From Bicyclus anynana (lineage: Eukaryota; Arthropoda; Insecta; Lepidoptera; Nymphalidae), in assembly GCF_947172395.1 (NCBI RefSeq), contig NC_069104.1:11311355-11375354 (forward strand): a stretch of DNA of 64,000 nucleotides, in the 5' to 3' direction. Positions 20,810-31,499 of the stretch are shown one piece after another. Below the pieces are notes generated by a model, which made no database searches, was not told the DNA's origin, and saw nothing but the letters and a program-made list of their open reading frames with translations. The position numbers were made by a program, and so were the translations under genes. Position 1 is the stretch's first letter. Each line of letters opens with the position of its first letter.

Positions 20810-21000
20810 ATCTTCTCCTCTCAGAATGACAGGGGTTAGGCTAATACTCCACCATGCTGGCCCAATTCGGATTGGCAGATTTTACACACATAGAGAATTA
20901 AGAACATTCTCATGCCCCAGGCTTAATTCGAACCTACGCTTTCCGAATCGAAGGCAGATGTAGATGTCTAATAAGCTTTTACGGCTCACCGATGTATTAT
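20810..21000 (-). mobile_element. SINE S2
   Basis: CTCCTCTCAGAATGACAGGG, CCACCATGCTGGCCCAATT, then the head in reverse: AATTCGAACCTACGCTTTCC and TAAGCTTTTACGGCTCACC. Part of the middle (CTCACGATG to TTGAGAC) is deleted. Confidence 0.75.
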
Positions 21001-21015
21001 ATGTAGATATTTTAA

Positions 21016-21210
21016 TCTATACTAATATTATAAAGCTGAAGACTTTGTTTCTTTGTTAGTTTGAACGCGCTAATCTCAGTAATGCTCCATTTGAAAAGTT
21101 CTTTCAGTGTTAGATAGCCTATTTATCGAGGAAGGCTATAGGCTATTTATTATCCCTGTATTCCTTCGGGAACGGGAACCACGGTAGTGAAACCGCGCGG
21201 TGTCAGCTAC
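21016..21210 (+). mobile_element. Helitron-like element, family A
   Basis: A|TCTATACTAATATTATAAAG to CGCGCGGTGTCAGCTAC. The last base of CTAG is mutated to C, so this end would be dead. Otherwise full length. Confidence 0.8.
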
Positions 21211-21604
21211 TGAAAAATTTTAATCAACTTCTCATACAAATTCGAAATACTAAATAACTTTTAAGATTGTATGAATCTTAAACTCAAATCCTATTGTGTG
21301 AGTGAAATATTAATAAGTGAATTCTAAAAAGTGAAGCTTGCGAGTTATAAATATTATATTTTAGAATTTGAAAGGATTCCTTTGATACTTACTTTGTTGA
21401 AAATATTGTGTTTTGTAAGATTTCTTCCGGGGAATTTTGGAACATGATACTTTAGTAACTCTTAAAACCTACTAGTATTTAGGCAGTTTTCATTAAACGC
21501 GAAATATGAATTTTCAAAATTTGTTTTGTGACTTAAACATTGAAAAACGACTACATTTTGATAATCTTATTCCATTACAACAAGAAGTATAGATAATAAA
21601 TATT

Positions 21605-21880
21605 GTTAGATGTGTTACTAACGCATGAAAAATGAGGCGCTCAAAAGAGGAAATTTATACACAACTCAATGCTAGTTGTGGTCAACAACGAACGTTATTT
21701 AAACAAATAATACCTAAATATCATCTACAATATCGAGTTGTGTGTTCAGGAAGTGTAAAAACTATATATGTTTAAATATATAATGGAATTAAAGACAAAA
21801 TTTTGCACGTTTGCGCTCAGTATTGTAGACTATTTATTCGGATCACTTTTTGCCGTGATTTTGTAGGGACGCAACCGATC
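21605..21880 (+). repeat. Unclassified repeat U1, copy 1
   Basis: Homologous to the reverse complement of 42297-42513: TTAGATGTGTTACTA, ATTTAAACAAATA, TACCTAAATATC, GAGTTGTGTGTTCAGGAAGT, TTAAAGACAAAATT, GATCACTTTTTG and TTTTGTAGGGACG are shared in order. Copy 1 has about 60 extra bases. No terminal inverted repeat or duplication is evident, so the class is unknown. Confidence 0.75.
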
Positions 21881-22259
21881 TATAGTATAAAATTATCATT
21901 GACATAATATCGTTATTTGAATAATCTGAAACCACGTGGACGAAACCTCAGAAGATCATAATTTTTTATAACAATTATTTGACGATTCAAGCAAATGATC
22001 CACCTGATGAAAATCAGATAAATCATTGCAAAAAAATGTGTGTATAATCAAAAATTCATATAAAACAATATTTTAATGAGCTAAAATGATAAATAATAGA
22101 TACAAATCTAGAACATATTTGCTTTTGATCAGCGGCCCAGAATTCCTTCGGGACAGTGTGAACGTGTGAACAGTATCGTATAAAATAGGAATATTTATGA
22201 TGTCTCCCAATAAGGTTAGTTCACACTTAAGATTACCGTTCTGTACATAAAATAATACT

Positions 22260-22651
22260 CTGTGACCCGTTAGTGTTACGCAACGCTAGAGTGGGACGCA
22301 CGGACGGACAATCGGGCCGTTATTCAGTCAATGTGATCGCTTGAACCGGCAAGCGCGTGAACTATAAAGAAAAAATAATAATAAACATTTTTGATTGTGC
22401 ATGTACCGAGTGACAGCGCGCGAATTTGAAAACGTTCCATTCGGCGACCATTTTGAATTAGGTTGTTTATAGTACCCCGATTGGATTATTAGGTCTTTTA
22501 TCGTACACGTGAGTGTTTTGTGATTTTTATCTGTGGTTTTTAGTGTTGTGAAAAGTGAAGTGAGTTTGAAAGTTCGAGTTGAATGAGATGTGTCAATGGA
22601 GTAAGCGCATGCGTATACGTTATCGCGGTGCCATTCATAAGATTATGTTAG
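22260..22651 (+). other. Candidate first exon / 5' UTR with a splice donor
   Basis: A non-repetitive, CpG-containing stretch that stands out from its AT-rich surroundings. An arthropod initiator-like TCAGT lies at 22324-22328. It ends TTAG|GTAAGA at 22651/22652, a strong 5' splice-site match. The nearest start codons are 22583 (22 residues, then a stop exactly at the junction) and 22588 (21 codons open to the donor). This is inference from sequence style only; no downstream acceptor or coding exon could be matched. Confidence 0.3.
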
Positions 22652-22849
22652 GTAAGATTTTACTACTGTATTATAGTTTGAGAGGTGATGGTAAATTATA
22701 AGGAAGTGCTTGATCCAATGTCCTAAAAAATATGTAATTTCAATACATAAACATACATGCAATTTTTATTGCATTGGTTTTTTAAATTTTAGTAACTTCT
22801 ATATGATCACATGCCGGCTTGTGATGTGTTGCTGTTATGGTTTTCCGGC

Positions 22850-23040
22850 CATACCCATATTTGGCTCACTGTTGAGCACGAGTCTCCTCGAAAAGAGTTA
22901 GGGTAATAGATGTTACGTGGATTGGCAAACTTCACACACGTAGAGAATTGAGAAAATTCTCAGGTATGCATGTTTCGGACTGGATACAAACCTACGATAC
23001 AAATTCCGAGGTCATATCCACTAGGTTATCACGGCGCGGA
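22850..23040 (-). mobile_element. SINE S2
   Basis: CATATTTGGCTCACTGTTGA, GCACGAGTCTCCTCG, CACACGTAGAGAATTGAGAA, then head CAAACCTACGATACAAATTC and CCACTAGGTTATCACGGCGC. Central deletion. Confidence 0.75.
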
Positions 23041-23290
23041 TGATTAAGCATTTCCTTTTATTATCCCACGCGCTCTCGGCCAATGATTTTTCTCCGTGAC
23101 GCATTCGCTAATCACGTTAAGGCTTTGTCTTACGTCATTTTGTAGAACGACTGTTTGGTCCGCGAGGTTGACCTTGCGGGGAATTAGTAGCTTGACAGAA
23201 GCCTTAATGAAAATACCCGTTTCGGTATGTTCAAAGGTTGTATTAGGCATATTGGAATGGCATTCTTTTAGCGCGGACCTATGTTAAGGT
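23041..23290. other. Unidentified 250-bp segment between two SINEs
   Basis: Open on both strands: minus frame 23044-23250 (68 codons, upstream extension possible) and plus frame 23096-23287. The minus product contains KASVKLLIPRKVNLADQ, plausible as protein but unknown to me. GC content is above background. Confidence 0.3.
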
Positions 23291-23299
23291 TAAGTTTTT

Positions 23300-23605
23300 G
23301 ATGACCTCTTTGGCGCAGTTGCTAGTGCTCAACAGAGAGAGGTTCTCAACAGAGAGATCTTGGGTTCGATTTCCAGCTCAGTCAGTTTAGAATTTACGAA
23401 ATTGGCTCAATTCTGGTCTGTTGGTAGGCTTCGGCCGTGGCCAGTTATTATGACGCTACCGACAAATACCGCAAAGAGATTTAGCTTTCCGGTACGATGC
23501 CGCGTAGAAACTGTCAGAGGTATGTGTAGCAAGGCAGAAGAGTGCGTGCAAGCCGATTCCCGTCGGGTTACCTTTAAAAATCCATGCATATTTCTTAATC
23601 CACTA
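23300..23605 (+). mobile_element. S1-related SINE variant (S1b)
   Basis: Head TTGATGACCTCTTTGGCGCA, B box GGGTTCGATTTCC, body GTAGGCTTCGGCCGTGGCCA, CGGTACGATGCCGCGTAGAA, then a tail unlike S1: AAGCCGATTCCCGTCGGGTT, ACCTTTAAAAATCCATGCAT. The same tail occurs at 62680. The head carries a short internal duplication (AACAGAGAGAGGTTCTC, AACAGAGAG). Confidence 0.7.
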
Positions 23606-23699
23606 ATTTAGTCTAGACCTTTAGCTATTTATGCTTCAATTTGAAGTATAATAAATAACCTGTGATTGGCGCTTACACTGATATCATAAATTATGAACC

Positions 23700-23990
23700 T
23701 GTATACGGCTCACTGTTGAGCACGAGTTGCCTCTCAGAATGAGAGGGAGGTGGAGTCTACCTCGTGGAGTCTACCACGCTGGCCCAATGCGGATTGACAG
23801 ACTTTGAACACCTAGATAATTAACAAATTCTCGGGGATGCAGCTTTACCGACAATGTTATTCCTTCACCGTTTGAGACACGTGATATTTAATTTATTAAA
23901 ATGCACACAACTGAAAAGAAGGAGGTGCAAGAACTTACACCCTCCGAATAGAAGGCAGAGGTGATATCCACTGAGCTATCACGGCTCATC
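23700..23990 (-). mobile_element. SINE S2, full length
   Basis: ACGGCTCACTGTTGAGCACG, TCTCAGAATGAGAGGG, CCACGCTGGCCCAATGCGGA, TTCCTTCACCGTTTGAGACA, then GATATCCACTGAGCTATCAC at the head. Contains a repeated CTCGTGGAGTCTACC / GTGGAGTCTACC. Confidence 0.85.
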
Positions 23991-24426
23991 GAAGTCTAGT
24001 CGAATATTCCTAAATTGACTCAACCGGAAAACGAACCCGCAGCCGTATACATCGCACTGTCGCACACAACCCCAAGTCCATCATTACCATACAATACACA
24101 ATTCCAATCTCCCCGACTTTTCCAATAAAAATAAATTACTCCCAAATGTATTCCCCCCACTCCCCCCCTAAATCAAACTCCACTTAATTCCACAATAAAT
24201 ACGTAACGACCGTTATTAATTCGGTTTTCAATTTCAAAAATTTCCATACATTAGCATCGGTAACGCGTTTGTAATTACTACGGATTTGTATTATGGCTGT
24301 AATTATTGGTCCAATTCGTTCCGCCATGTTTGAATTCGTTTCTTTCTTTTCTTTTTTATTTCTGTTATCCTTTCCTTACTTTCTATACTTTGTTGATGTA
24401 ATAACTGTATTTGATATTATGATTTA
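23991..24426. other. No recognisable feature
   Basis: Includes a C-rich run (CCCCCCACTCCCCCCC near 24155). No gene evidence. Confidence 0.5.
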
Positions 24427-24663
24427 CTAGCGGACGTCCGCGTGGTATTCAGTTTTTCACAAATCCCGCGGGAAACATGGATGTTTTCGGGATTAAAAGT
24501 AGCCTATGTGTTAATCCAGAGCAAAATCTATTTCCATTCCAAATTTCCGCCAAATCGCTTCAGTAGCCGCAGCGTAAAAGATGAACAAACATACTTACAC
24601 AATTACACATTTTCACACTTACACACTTACACACAAACTTTCGCCTTTATAATATTAGTGTGA
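24427..24663 (-). mobile_element. Helitron-like element, family B, complete
   Basis: A|CTAGCGGACGTCCGCGTGG to AATATTAGTGTGA|T. Interior CAAATCCCGCGGGAAACATG, AGTAGCCTATGTGTTAATCC, AATCGCTTCAGTAGCCGCAG. An (ACACTT)n-like tract near 24600-24640 is the microsatellite part. The 73-codon frame at 24442 is internal. Confidence 0.85.
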
Positions 24664-24754
24664 TAGTGTGATTAAGTTAGTTTTCCTACACTAAATCAAG
24701 AGGCGCTTACTTAACTTACTATAAATAAACGTAAGCGTCCACGTTCCAAATATA

Positions 24755-25055
24755 AGCAGTGATAGCCCAGTGGATATGACCTCTGCCTCCAATTCCGGAG
24801 GGTGTGGGTTCGAATGCGGTCCGGGGTATGCACCAACTTTTCAGTTGTGTGCATTTTAAGAAATTAAATATCACGTGTCTCAAACGATAAAGGAAAACAT
24901 CGTGAGGAAACCTGCATTCCAGAGAATTTTCTTAATTCTCTGCGTGTGTGAAGTCTGCCAATCCGCATTGGGCCAGCGTGGTGGTCTATTGGCCTAACCC
25001 CTCTCGTTCTGAGAGGAGACTCGAGCTCAGCAGTGAGCCGAATATGATTTGATAA
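24755..25055 (+). mobile_element. SINE S2, full length
   Basis: AGTGATAGCCCAGTGGATAT (A box), GGGTTCGAATGCGGTCC (B box, one change), AAATATCACGTGTCTCAAAC, AGAGAATTTTCTTAATTCTC, GGGCCAGCGTGGTGG, GAGGAGACTCGAGCTCAGCA, tail TTTGATAATGATT. Confidence 0.9.
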
Positions 25056-25085
25056 TGATTATATTTAAAGAGTATTAAATTACTA

Positions 25086-25274
25086 TCTATACTAATATTA
25101 TAAAGCTGAAGAGTTTGTTTGTTTGTTTGTTTGATTGAACGCGCTAATCTCTGGAACTACTGGTCCGATTTGAAAAAATGTTTCAGTGTTAGATAGCCCA
25201 TTTATCAAGGAAGGCTATAGGCTATATATTATCCCTGTATTCCTACGGGAACAGTAACCACGCGGGAGAAACCG
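25086..25274 (+). mobile_element. Helitron-like element, family A, 3' truncated
   Basis: A|TCTATACTAATATTATAAAG through CCACGCGGGAGAAACCG, then host-like ATATATTTACC: the last 20 or so bases with the CTAG end are missing. Confidence 0.8.
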
Positions 25275-25604
25275 ATATATTTACCTACTATTTCTCAAAA
25301 AAACATAGGTAACTCTTCGGAAGTTGGGTAAAAAAATATATAATGGCTTTTCCCTTGGGCTATTCTTCAACCCGAAGTTATAACAATAAATTCTAATAAC
25401 ATTACGGTTTGGCAGCGAGTGGGTGTTTCTTAGCCACGGGGTTTCATTATGCGATTATTGCGTTAGCTTTGATGAAGTGTAAACAAACGGACACTTTCAC
25501 ATTTTGTATATATACATTGTTGTATTGTTGGTTTACAATAGCAGATGATATCAAACAAGTATGTAGGTTATAGGGTTTGTTATTATCGCAGACTTTGTTA
25601 GTTT

Positions 25605-26115
25605 CATCATTATCAATCCATATTCGGCTCACTGCTGAGCACGAGTCTCCTCTTTCTACTTCTTCCAGATTAGCAGACTTCATTTATTCATTTATTTATT
25701 TACGTTACATTTCCATTATAATATTTAACACATGTCATAAATAAAATGTTATAATTATTACAAATGGAACCCTGTGAGGGTGTTGTAACTACAAAGTAAA
25801 ACTTAACTTAACATAACATAAGATAAGATAAGATAAGTAGAGAGGCGGATTTATTGTTTTTCGGTCAAAAAGTCATTAATTTTATAATATACTTTTTCAA
25901 GCAAAAAGTTTTTTAATGTTAACTTCACACACGTAGAGAAAGTAAATTCTCATTTATGTATGTTTCCTCACAATGTTCAGCGTTTGAGACACGTGATATT
26001 CAATTTATTAATCTGCACATAACAGGAAAGTTAGAGATGCATGCTCCGGATCGAAATCGAACCTACGCCCTCAGTAATTGGAGGCATAGGTCATATCCAG
26101 TGTGCTAGCACAGCT
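25605..26115 (-). mobile_element. SINE S2 interrupted by a LINE tail
   Basis: Tail part 25605-25682 (CATATTCGGCTCACTGCTGA, GCACGAGTCTCCTC) and head part 25922-26115 (CACACGTAGAGAA, TTGAGACACGTGATATTC, GAAATCGAACCTACGCCCTC, TCATATCCAGTGTGCTAGCA). The break is the insertion 25683-25921. Confidence 0.85.
25683..25921 (-). mobile_element. 5'-truncated LINE tail with ACTTCA target duplication
   Basis: Flanked by ACTTCA at 25677-25682 and 25922-25927. On the minus strand it has an open end (about 25918 down to a stop at 25851) reading LLEKVYYKINDFLTEKQ, the kind of C-terminus seen in jockey/CR1-like reverse transcriptases, then a 3' UTR ending in (AAATAAATGA)-type tail. A classic target-primed insertion; dead on arrival through 5' truncation. 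Confidence 0.8.
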
Positions 26116-26267
26116 TTTGTATATACATTGTTGTATTGTTAGTTTTCAATAACAGATGATATCAAAGAAGTATGTTAAACGGTTTCTATTATATCAAAGA
26201 CGCATGTATAAATTTGTTTTTAAAAAATAAATACGTTTGTTTGTTTGTATGGTCGAATCGTGTGGAT

Positions 26268-26590
26268 AATTTTTTATCATTATTAGCCTACAAGGCCAGG
26301 CTTATAGGAGGAGGAATATAGAACTTAGACCGGACTGCTTCAATGCGGACTGGCAGGATGACTTTTCTGTAATGACCATTTAGATGTTGATTATAATGTC
26401 TGAGCCTGAAGACCTACAGTTCTTTCCGAGGCACAGGGGTAACATTACCAAGTTCCAAACTTAAAGCTGAGAATTATGACTGAAAATTTCTTAAAAGCAA
26501 CAAAATGGACTCCGTATCCAGACACAGGTCTAGAACCCAAGATCTCGTGATGTGAAACCACATAGGTTAACTACTAGACCAACAAGGCAG
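26268..26590 (-). mobile_element. SINE S3, near full length
   Basis: Tail-side GCCTACAAGGCCAGGCTTAT and CTGCTTCAATGCGGACTGGC, head-side GTCTAGAACCCAAGATCTCG (B box region) and TTAACTACTAGACCAACAAG (A box). Confidence 0.75.
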
Positions 26591-26737
26591 TTGGTTTTCT
26601 TACTAAATAACAAAAGTATTTGCCGCATATATCAGTAACGCTAACGCTAGTTTAGGAAAATTAAGTTTAAGTTCAAAAAAATGGGAAACATATGTATTTG
26701 AAAGTAAATAAATATCATCTGAAATGGTGGATTGGAA

Positions 26738-26915
26738 TGACGCACTAGAAAACGCAGTGTTGGTCGAGCAACCACCAGGTGGACTGACGACACCAAGCGA
26801 GTCGCAGGGATTCGCTGGATGCAGGCGGCTCAGGATCGTAATGTTTGGAAGTCGCTACAAAAGGCATATGTCCTCATGTCAGTGGACGTCCATCGGCTGA
26901 TATGATGCTGATGTT
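26738..26915 (+). pseudogene. RTE LINE 3' end relic
   Basis: Includes AGGTGGACTGACGACACCAA, GCGAGTCGCAGGGATTCGCT, GGATGCAGGCGGCTCAGGAT, AGTGGACGTCCATCGGCTGA, tail ATATGATGCTGATG. Frame shows RWTDDTKRVAGIRWMQAAQD, then drifts. Same family as 49012 and 62952. Confidence 0.8.
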
Positions 26916-27240
26916 GAAATATTATATGCGCAATGAAGTGTTTTCTAATTGAATCCTTTTTACTGAAGATGTTCATTTTTGATATCTAATAGAATGTCTA
27001 ACGAAATATATACCGTTTTTATCTATAAAAGGAAACTTTTCACCGCAATGAGCGTTTTCAAACGGTCTCTAATGTAAAGATGGTTATCGCAACACTAAAC
27101 AGCTATCGCGGCCATCTCCACTGATAATAAACACCGTAATTAGGACAAGGTTTCGGTAATTAAAGCCTCATTTAACTTGTTTTCGGGGTAACATTCTGTT
27201 ACTATATTGCCCAGCATCTTTTGTGTAATGAAATTTGTAA

Positions 27241-27660
27241 GTTTAAAGGTAGCATCGGTTCTAGGCGTCCGAGAGCTGCGACCGCGACCAGGTCGTACGA
27301 CCCACCGTTCCACGCTGACCGGTCGCGTGACGCTGTCTCGGTCTTTGTTTAGTGCTCCATATAAATTCACTAGTAGACGCCGCGCGGTTTCATCCGAGTG
27401 GTTCCCGTTACCGTAGGAATACGGGGATAAAATATATAATATATATAATAATAGCCTATAGCCTTCCTCGATAAATGGACTATCTAACACTGAAAGAAAT
27501 TTTCAAATCCGACCAGTAGTTCATGAGATTTGCGCGTTCAATCAAACAAACAAACAAACTCTTCAGCTGTGTAATATTAGTATAGATACTAAGCGGCGTG
27601 TCGTGTGACCTAGTCGTGGTCGCAGGTCGCGGTCGCTAAGAACCGAATGGTACTTTTAGT
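27241..27660. mobile_element. GC-rich terminal-inverted-repeat element split by a Helitron
   Basis: Left arm about 27241-27301 (CGGTTCTAGGCG, CTGCGACCGCGAC, AGGTCGTACGAC) faces right arm about 27600-27660 (GTCGTGTGACCTAGTCG, CGCGGTCGCTAAGAACCG), an imperfect 50-60-base inverted repeat. The Helitron at 27370-27586 lies between. The 116-codon minus frame at 27140-27490 crosses the junction and is chimeric. Confidence 0.65.
27370..27586 (-). mobile_element. Helitron-like element, family A, nested
   Basis: A|CTAGTAGACGCCGCGCGG to TTAGTATAGA|T. CTAG is intact. An ATATATAATAT expansion makes this copy 217 bp. Confidence 0.85.
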
Positions 27661-28469
27661 GTAGTATAGTAATTATTTTAATATTTTCTACAGTATATCA
27701 TGAGGAATCGTGTCTGCAGTCGACAGACCGCTAGCTTCGTGGCAACCTAAAACTTTAAAGCTCTTTTATTTAAAAAATATTTATTGATGTTTTTCGAAGG
27801 TTTACCGCGAAGCTGTAAACTAGTGTCTAGGGACATTATTTCTCAGATTATTCATCTTAGATTGCATCATCACTTACCATCAAGGGCTAACTTGCAGATA
27901 ATATAAAAAAGGTGAATTGGACATTCTCTCTAACAGCATTTTTTACACGCCTTTGATAGCTTCACTTTTAATATGAACACACTTCAAAAGCAAAAGTATG
28001 TGCTTCAAGGGTTTGCTATCAGGAATTTTAAAAAAATTGTCACGTGACTTAAATCTAATATTTGTAATTTTTAGTGCGTGCTAAAAGGGTGTTATTTTAG
28101 TTTTTAAAACTATTTAAAATTATTGTAACACGCTCTCGTTGTTGAGTCCAACTTGGGTGTTATAGTACTCGTATTTAAATGGTCATGTTATCAATTCTGA
28201 CCATGACCATGATTTGAATCCACTTCCGGATTTATACGGTCAATCAGCAAATCAAAAATTGGTTAAAGTGGTCAGTCAACTAGCATAAGTAAAACTTCTC
28301 GAGTAATCTGTCGATTGTATCGATAAAGAGAAAGCTCTATTAGTTCGTTAATCAGATTGGCCACAGCCAAAAAAGCAATTGGTCTGAGCGCCTGCATTTG
28401 CCAGACCTTTGCTAATTTATTAAACCTTGTTTATGGGGGTAACTAACAAAATACAAACGCAAACGTAGG
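27661..28469. other. Mostly unassigned; S1 tail fragment at 27850-27900
   Basis: CATCTTAGATTGCATCATCA, CTTACCATC, AAGGGCTAACTTG is a (+) S1 3' scrap. No gene found in the rest. Confidence 0.5.
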
Positions 28470-28685
28470 TTGAATCCGGTCCGTGGCATGATTATTTGTA
28501 TTTTAAGAAATTAAATATCACGTCTACGATCTCGAAAGGAAAAACATCGTGAGAAACATGAGCATTTTCTTAATTCTATACGTGTGTGTGTCATTGGACC
28601 AGCGTGGTGCACTATTAGCCAAACCTCTCGCATTCTGAGTGGAGACTCGTGCTCTGAGGCTTATATGGGTTGTCATTGGTTAGCT
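28470..28685 (+). mobile_element. SINE S2, A-box end missing
   Basis: Starts at the B box AGGTTGAATCCGGTCCGTGG, then GAAATTAAATATCACG, AAAAACATCGTGAGAAACAT, GACCAGCGTGGTGCACTATT, GTGGAGACTCGTGCTCTGAG, GGGTTGTCATTGG. Confidence 0.75.
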
Positions 28686-29411
28686 TCATGGCAACCCTTC
28701 ACCAAACACCAAAAGTTATCACCAAACCCCGCAGGATGAGGCTAAGTAGCATTAACATCACAACATTGGACGGCCGAAACCGAAACCGAGTGTCGGCTTT
28801 AGTCTCAGTTTCGGTCAAAATCCAATTCCGAAACTTATAATGAACCAATAATCATGTGGTAATTCATTCGTACGAAAAAAATAAGTACTGTAAACTGATA
28901 TCAATTAATAAACGTGTATTATTACCTACAATGGAACCCGAGCCAACCAAAAATTCAGTCGAACACTAATTAATCAAAACTTTTTTCACTCAGTACCATA
29001 AACAAACGTCATTCGAGCCAGGTTCGAGCTATACTTGCCTATGGTAAAAGCCATTTTATATGAGCTGAAAAAATTCCAGCTTTTATAAAATTACCGAAAG
29101 TGTGGCTATCACAGGCTCATCTAAATGTACTTACTTAAACGAGTACTTACTGAAACTTATTTAACTTTCAGACAGGTTATGTTTTTTGCCGGCATCGATT
29201 TTGCTTGAAATCGATTCGCGGTCCTGAGTAGGTATTCATTAATTGGGTTCCAGATTTTTTACCGTGTGGTTTTAATGAATTTTAAAACCACCGTGAGTGT
29301 ACTACGTTCAAGTATTTGTATAATTAATTGGGTTTTGTTTGTTTCTTTACTTTTCTTTTAGCAGAGTTTACGGGTTAACCATTTAATTTGACGAGGGATT
29401 ATTTTTTAAAT
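28686..29411. other. Unassigned, with clustered CCGAAA motifs
   Basis: Around 28770-28835 CCGAAACCGAAACCGAGTG, TTTCGGTC and TTCCGAAAC form a short degenerate repeat. Otherwise nothing recognised. Confidence 0.45.
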
Positions 29412-29431
29412 TGACGCGCGGCGTCAGCTAG
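29412..29431 (+). mobile_element. Helitron-like 3' terminal scrap
   Basis: TGACGCGCGGCGTCAGCTAG followed by T: only the terminal hairpin and CTAG of family A remain. Confidence 0.65.
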
Positions 29432-29999
29432 TAAAAATATATAAACAATGATTACTCATCATGAGCTTATTTTGAAGGCCCTACCCAAAGGAGGGGGGGA
29501 TATGGAGCTTAAACCCAGAATGTCGATCTAGTGCGGGTGGGCGAGCTTTAAAAATAATTATTATCCTTTTAAAATACATTCATAGCTTTTAAGTACTAGT
29601 AACACATTTTAAATACGCCAGTTGCGAGTAGGTATAAGGCCCGATCCACAATTTTTCACTATCACGATACGATATCTCCATTGTTATTGTTATCGCCGTA
29701 GAAGGCTGTGGCGAATGTGTTTGACAGGTTTTTTGTCGTCGCCCGGAATATACGTTTGACTATTGCCATTGTATAGAAGGTGTCACGTAGAAAGAGCGAT
29801 GAGGCGTTTATTAAATAAAGTGTATCTAAATATATACGATTTTACTCTAATATATTCGAAAGGTTGACTTACAAAGTTGAAATTTAGCAAGAATATAGTT
29901 TATAGTTAGTAGATGTCCGCTGAGAATAGATTTTGCAAAAAATTTTGAAGTCAACAAAATAAAGTACAGCGTCCGCTAGTGTATTATAAACACTAAATA
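29432..29999. other. Old repeat fragments
   Basis: 29455-29530 carries a decayed S3-like reverse tail (AGGCCCTACCCAAAGG). 29920-29979 ends in GCGTCCGCTAG|T, a family B Helitron 3' end. 29640-29790 is GC-richer and unassigned. Confidence 0.45.
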
Positions 30000-31499
30000 T
30001 ATATGTGTTGCTTGATACGACTATGGCGCTCTTATTAAAGCAAATATTTGTACTTCACATTTGTACAAATAAAACTGATACTTTGTTTTAATGCAGCGAA
30101 AAATTGTGGCTATAGGTATAACTTGTATAAAAAGCTAGTGCAGCAACTTTATACAGGTTCAAAACCATATACAAGTTCTTACTTAGATCAGGGACAGTAT
30201 CGTTCTCTTATATTAGTCTTGAATAAATCATTGTATTACATGCTTTCATCCCATCTACGGCATATGTGTCTTTGCATGTTCCACTGCTGCATCACCACTT
30301 ACTATCAATTGTGATTACGATCGAGCTCTAGCTGACCTATACAGTTAAAAATAGATTAGAAAATAGGTTGTGGATGTAGAGAATAAAATTCTGTACACGG
30401 AAATTACTGCATACTGCATCGACCTTACTTCTAAGTAAAAAAAAATGTCGTTAATTTAAAAAAAATATATTTTCCGGTGGTCTTTTTATTTGACACCAAG
30501 AGTACCTAACAAACACACAGTCTCATTACCTCGGGGTATATCACCCCGCCCGTATTCCAACCCTTCTAATTAACACATATTTACATAACAACAACAAAAG
30601 ATGTATCACATTTAATACATACACATATACGAGTATCTATATTTCATTCATAACTTTGTATCGATGTGTGTAACAGAGTTCGCCCGTATAGACGATTTTT
30701 TTTAATTCCACTAAAGTGTAAAAATAAATACCATAGTCAGTCATTAATTAAAAAAAACTAACGATTATACTGTAAGAATATTTTTACAACATAATAGAAA
30801 AATGATAACATCTTATTATTCACTTATCCGAACTTCATAATGTATTGAAAACCTCTGCATTATCATCTATATATTACAAAAACCGCATCCTATTATGTAC
30901 ATACATTACAATCACAAATTTTAATACTATTTAATGTACTGGTTCAAACAACTTTAAATCCGATTCAGTCCTATGGCGTGATTCCTCTTTTAAGACAGCA
31001 AAAAATTCGCAACAATTGGTGCCAATGCCCCGATCTGTCGAGGTTACATCAACTCTATACTCAGCGACTGGTCCGAGTGATATAATGTTTCAATATTATG
31101 ATCACTCAATAAAAACTACTTTATAAACGCCGACTAATGCCAGGAGAAAAAAATAATTATGTTTGCACGAGTTAATTGAAGTGGCAACTTTAGTGTAGTA
31201 GGATTTCTTATGATTATTTTGTGCCGTCTTTAAATAAAAGGCCATTTCAGCGATGAAGAGTACGAGTATTTCATATTTTGAGTATACATTATTTTTCACT
31301 TCTCTTGTTTAAAACGTTATAAAAGCATATCAAAGCGGAGATGGAACAACATTTCAATCCTTCATGGAAAACTGTTTTATATTTATTAAAATGAAAAACG
31401 GTGATATATTCGATCGAATCGTTGCGTTGCTGTCTAGAAGAAATTTTTAAAAAATACTTTATTTTTTTTAAAGACAAGACATTTCTAAAAAAATTTTTG
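30000..31499. other. No supported gene
   Basis: An 88-codon plus frame (30048-30314) ends in a decayed S1-like tail (CACCACTTACTATCAATTGT). Minus frames at 31102 and 31289 are lysine/asparagine-rich, as AT-rich DNA gives. No transcript signals. Confidence 0.45.

Noticed and set aside
27140..27490. 116-codon minus-strand frame
   Set aside because: It crosses the right part of a Helitron-like element, the left arm of a TIR element and unique DNA, so it is chimeric.
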